Source: Pseudomonas sp. PGPPP3
Lineage (GTDB): Bacteria; Pseudomonadota; Gammaproteobacteria; Pseudomonadales; Pseudomonadaceae
Reading direction: 5' to 3'
Assembly: GCA_002256055.1 (NCBI GenBank)
Contig: NKIE01000162.1
Coordinates: forward strand, 1-6,474
DNA length: 6,474 nt
Positions 5,839 to 6,474 of this stretch are shown here, piece after piece (the stretch's first letter is position 1; each line of letters opens with the position of its first letter). The notes under the pieces are model-generated. The model did no database searches. It saw only the letters and a list, made by a program, of their open reading frames with translations, and had not been told where the DNA came from. A program made the position numbers and the translations under genes.

Positions 5839-6372
5839 TTACGTCGCAGGGCCCAACCGACTCAGGTGGTTGTACAGGTGCAACACATGGGCCTGGGCAT
5901 ATTCGGCGTGGCTCAGGGCGCCGTAGGCAAAGTGCGGTTGCAGGGCGCCGTTGTGGCTGGCAAAGCGGGCGAACGCTGCCTGCAGGCGCTGCAACGCCAA
6001 GGCCGGATCGGCAGGCTCAGCAATAGCCGGCGCGCCGGGAATGGCCTCGGTCAGCGGATGACGCATGGCTCCACGGGCGGCAAACACGGCAAAAGCCGCC
6101 GGGCCGACGGAGTGGCGAAACCAGGCTGGCTTCAGCTGCGGGTAGCCGTCCATGGAGAAGTCGATGCTCTGCGCACAATGGTTGAACACCTCGGCCGGGC
6201 TCCAGCCGGCGTGGCTCACCAGCGGCTGCTGGCTGAGCTGCAGCAGCAACGCCTGAGCCGCCTCGATGCTCAGCGCCGCCGGGGCAGGGCCGCTGGGCAA
6301 GGCCCAATAGCCGGCACCGAGGGCCGCAACGCCCGTCAGACCGGTGAGTTTGAGAAAGCTGCGTCGTTGCAT
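5839..6372 (-). CDS. DUF1569 / DinB-like protein with a Tat signal
   Basis: The function is unknown. The 177-residue product opens with a twin-arginine signal, RRSFLK at 3-8, followed by a weakly hydrophobic stretch (about 9-25) typical of Tat substrates; no clear cleavage site is seen, so it may stay anchored or be cut near residue 33. The rest fits DUF1569, a relative of the DinB four-helix metal-binding fold: SPAEVFNHCAQSID (58-71) supplies His65, and the C-terminal AHVLHLYNHLSRLG supplies His162, His165 and His169. His65, His165 and His169 could form the DinB-type metal triad (inference by position). Export by Tat would suit a protein folded around a metal in the cytoplasm. GGAGG lies 5 bases before the ATG, inside the end of the upstream hydrolase gene, whose TAG abuts this ATG with no gap, so the two are very likely cotranslated. 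Confidence 0.85.
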   Translation of the reverse strand: MQRRSFLKLTGLTGVAALGAGYWALPSGPAPAALSIEAAQALLLQLSQQPLVSHAGWSPAEVFNHCAQSIDFSMDGYPQLKPAWFRHSVGPAAFAVFAARGAMRHPLTEAIPGAPAIAEPADPALALQRLQAAFARFASHNGALQPHFAYGALSHAEYAQAHVLHLYNHLSRLGPAT

Positions 6373-6474
6373 CTATGCCTCCATGCTCGTACGAAATTCC
6401 AGGTAATGCCGCAACACGGCGTCGGGCGCTTCGGTCTGCGGGTAGTGGCCGATATTCTCCAACAACACGCAGTC
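6373..6474 (-). CDS. Alpha/beta hydrolase, C-terminal end only
   Basis: The frame is open from the right edge for 33 codons to a TAG at 6373-6375. The fragment contains LLENIGHYPQTEAPDAVLRH, the usual end of alpha/beta hydrolase-fold enzymes: the histidine in GHYPQ is the catalytic histidine of the Ser/Asp-His triad, and the final helix follows. The nucleophile and acid lie outside the window, so esterase, epoxide hydrolase and dehalogenase cannot be told apart. The stop touches the start of the DUF1569-type gene (TAGATG), showing a shared operon. Confidence 0.8.
   Translation of the reverse strand, partial: DCVLLENIGHYPQTEAPDAVLRHYLEFRTSMEA

Noticed and set aside
1..6474. Mobile element, CRISPR, defence system, tRNA or prophage signals
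   Set aside because: No direct-repeat arrays, transposase or integrase motifs, tRNA-like folds or abrupt composition change were seen; every large frame belongs to a housekeeping or hypothetical chromosomal gene.

Overview
The window looks like ordinary chromosomal DNA of a GC-rich gammaproteobacterium, most likely Pseudomonas in the broad sense. Codons are GC-biased and ribosome sites are strong (GGAGG-like). The order leucine dehydrogenase - E1 alpha - E1 beta matches, from memory and unchecked, the PA3418-PA3416 block of P. aeruginosa. An SDR gene and an alpha/beta hydrolase resemble genes slightly further along the same region.

Layout. Bases 1-2953 (minus strand) hold a catabolic operon read right to left: a Leu/Glu/Phe/Val dehydrogenase (ldh), a possible 32-codon ORF filling the gap, the E1 alpha subunit of a 2-oxo acid dehydrogenase, and the E1 beta subunit, which runs off the left edge. 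The junctions are very tight: TAA directly abuts ATG after ldh, and there are two 8-base ATG/stop overlaps. Bases 3035-3835 (minus) encode an unrecognised exported, helix-rich protein. Divergent from it, 3955-4755 (plus) encodes a SirB1-family protein (transglutaminase-like fold plus TPR-like C-terminus). A perfect 14-bp hairpin at 4762-4794 separates this gene from the converging SDR gene at 4810-5721 (minus), which resembles the (3R)-hydroxyacyl-CoA dehydrogenase domain of multifunctional enzyme 2. Bases 5839-6474 (minus) hold a Tat-signal DUF1569/DinB-like protein, preceded with zero spacing by the C-terminal end of an alpha/beta hydrolase that enters from the right edge.

How the genes fit together. 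Ldh would deaminate a branched-chain amino acid to its 2-oxo acid, and the E1 alpha/beta pair would decarboxylate a 2-oxo acid and pass the acyl group to an E2 that should lie just beyond position 1. The SDR also suggests acyl-CoA metabolism, but it is a separate unit behind its own terminator.

No mobile element, CRISPR array, tRNA, rRNA, phage gene or defence system is visible, and no stretch over 300 bases lacks a gene. I see no convincing new system. The points most worth checking are the coupled 32-codon ORF, the true substrate of the E1 pair, and the unrecognised exported protein.
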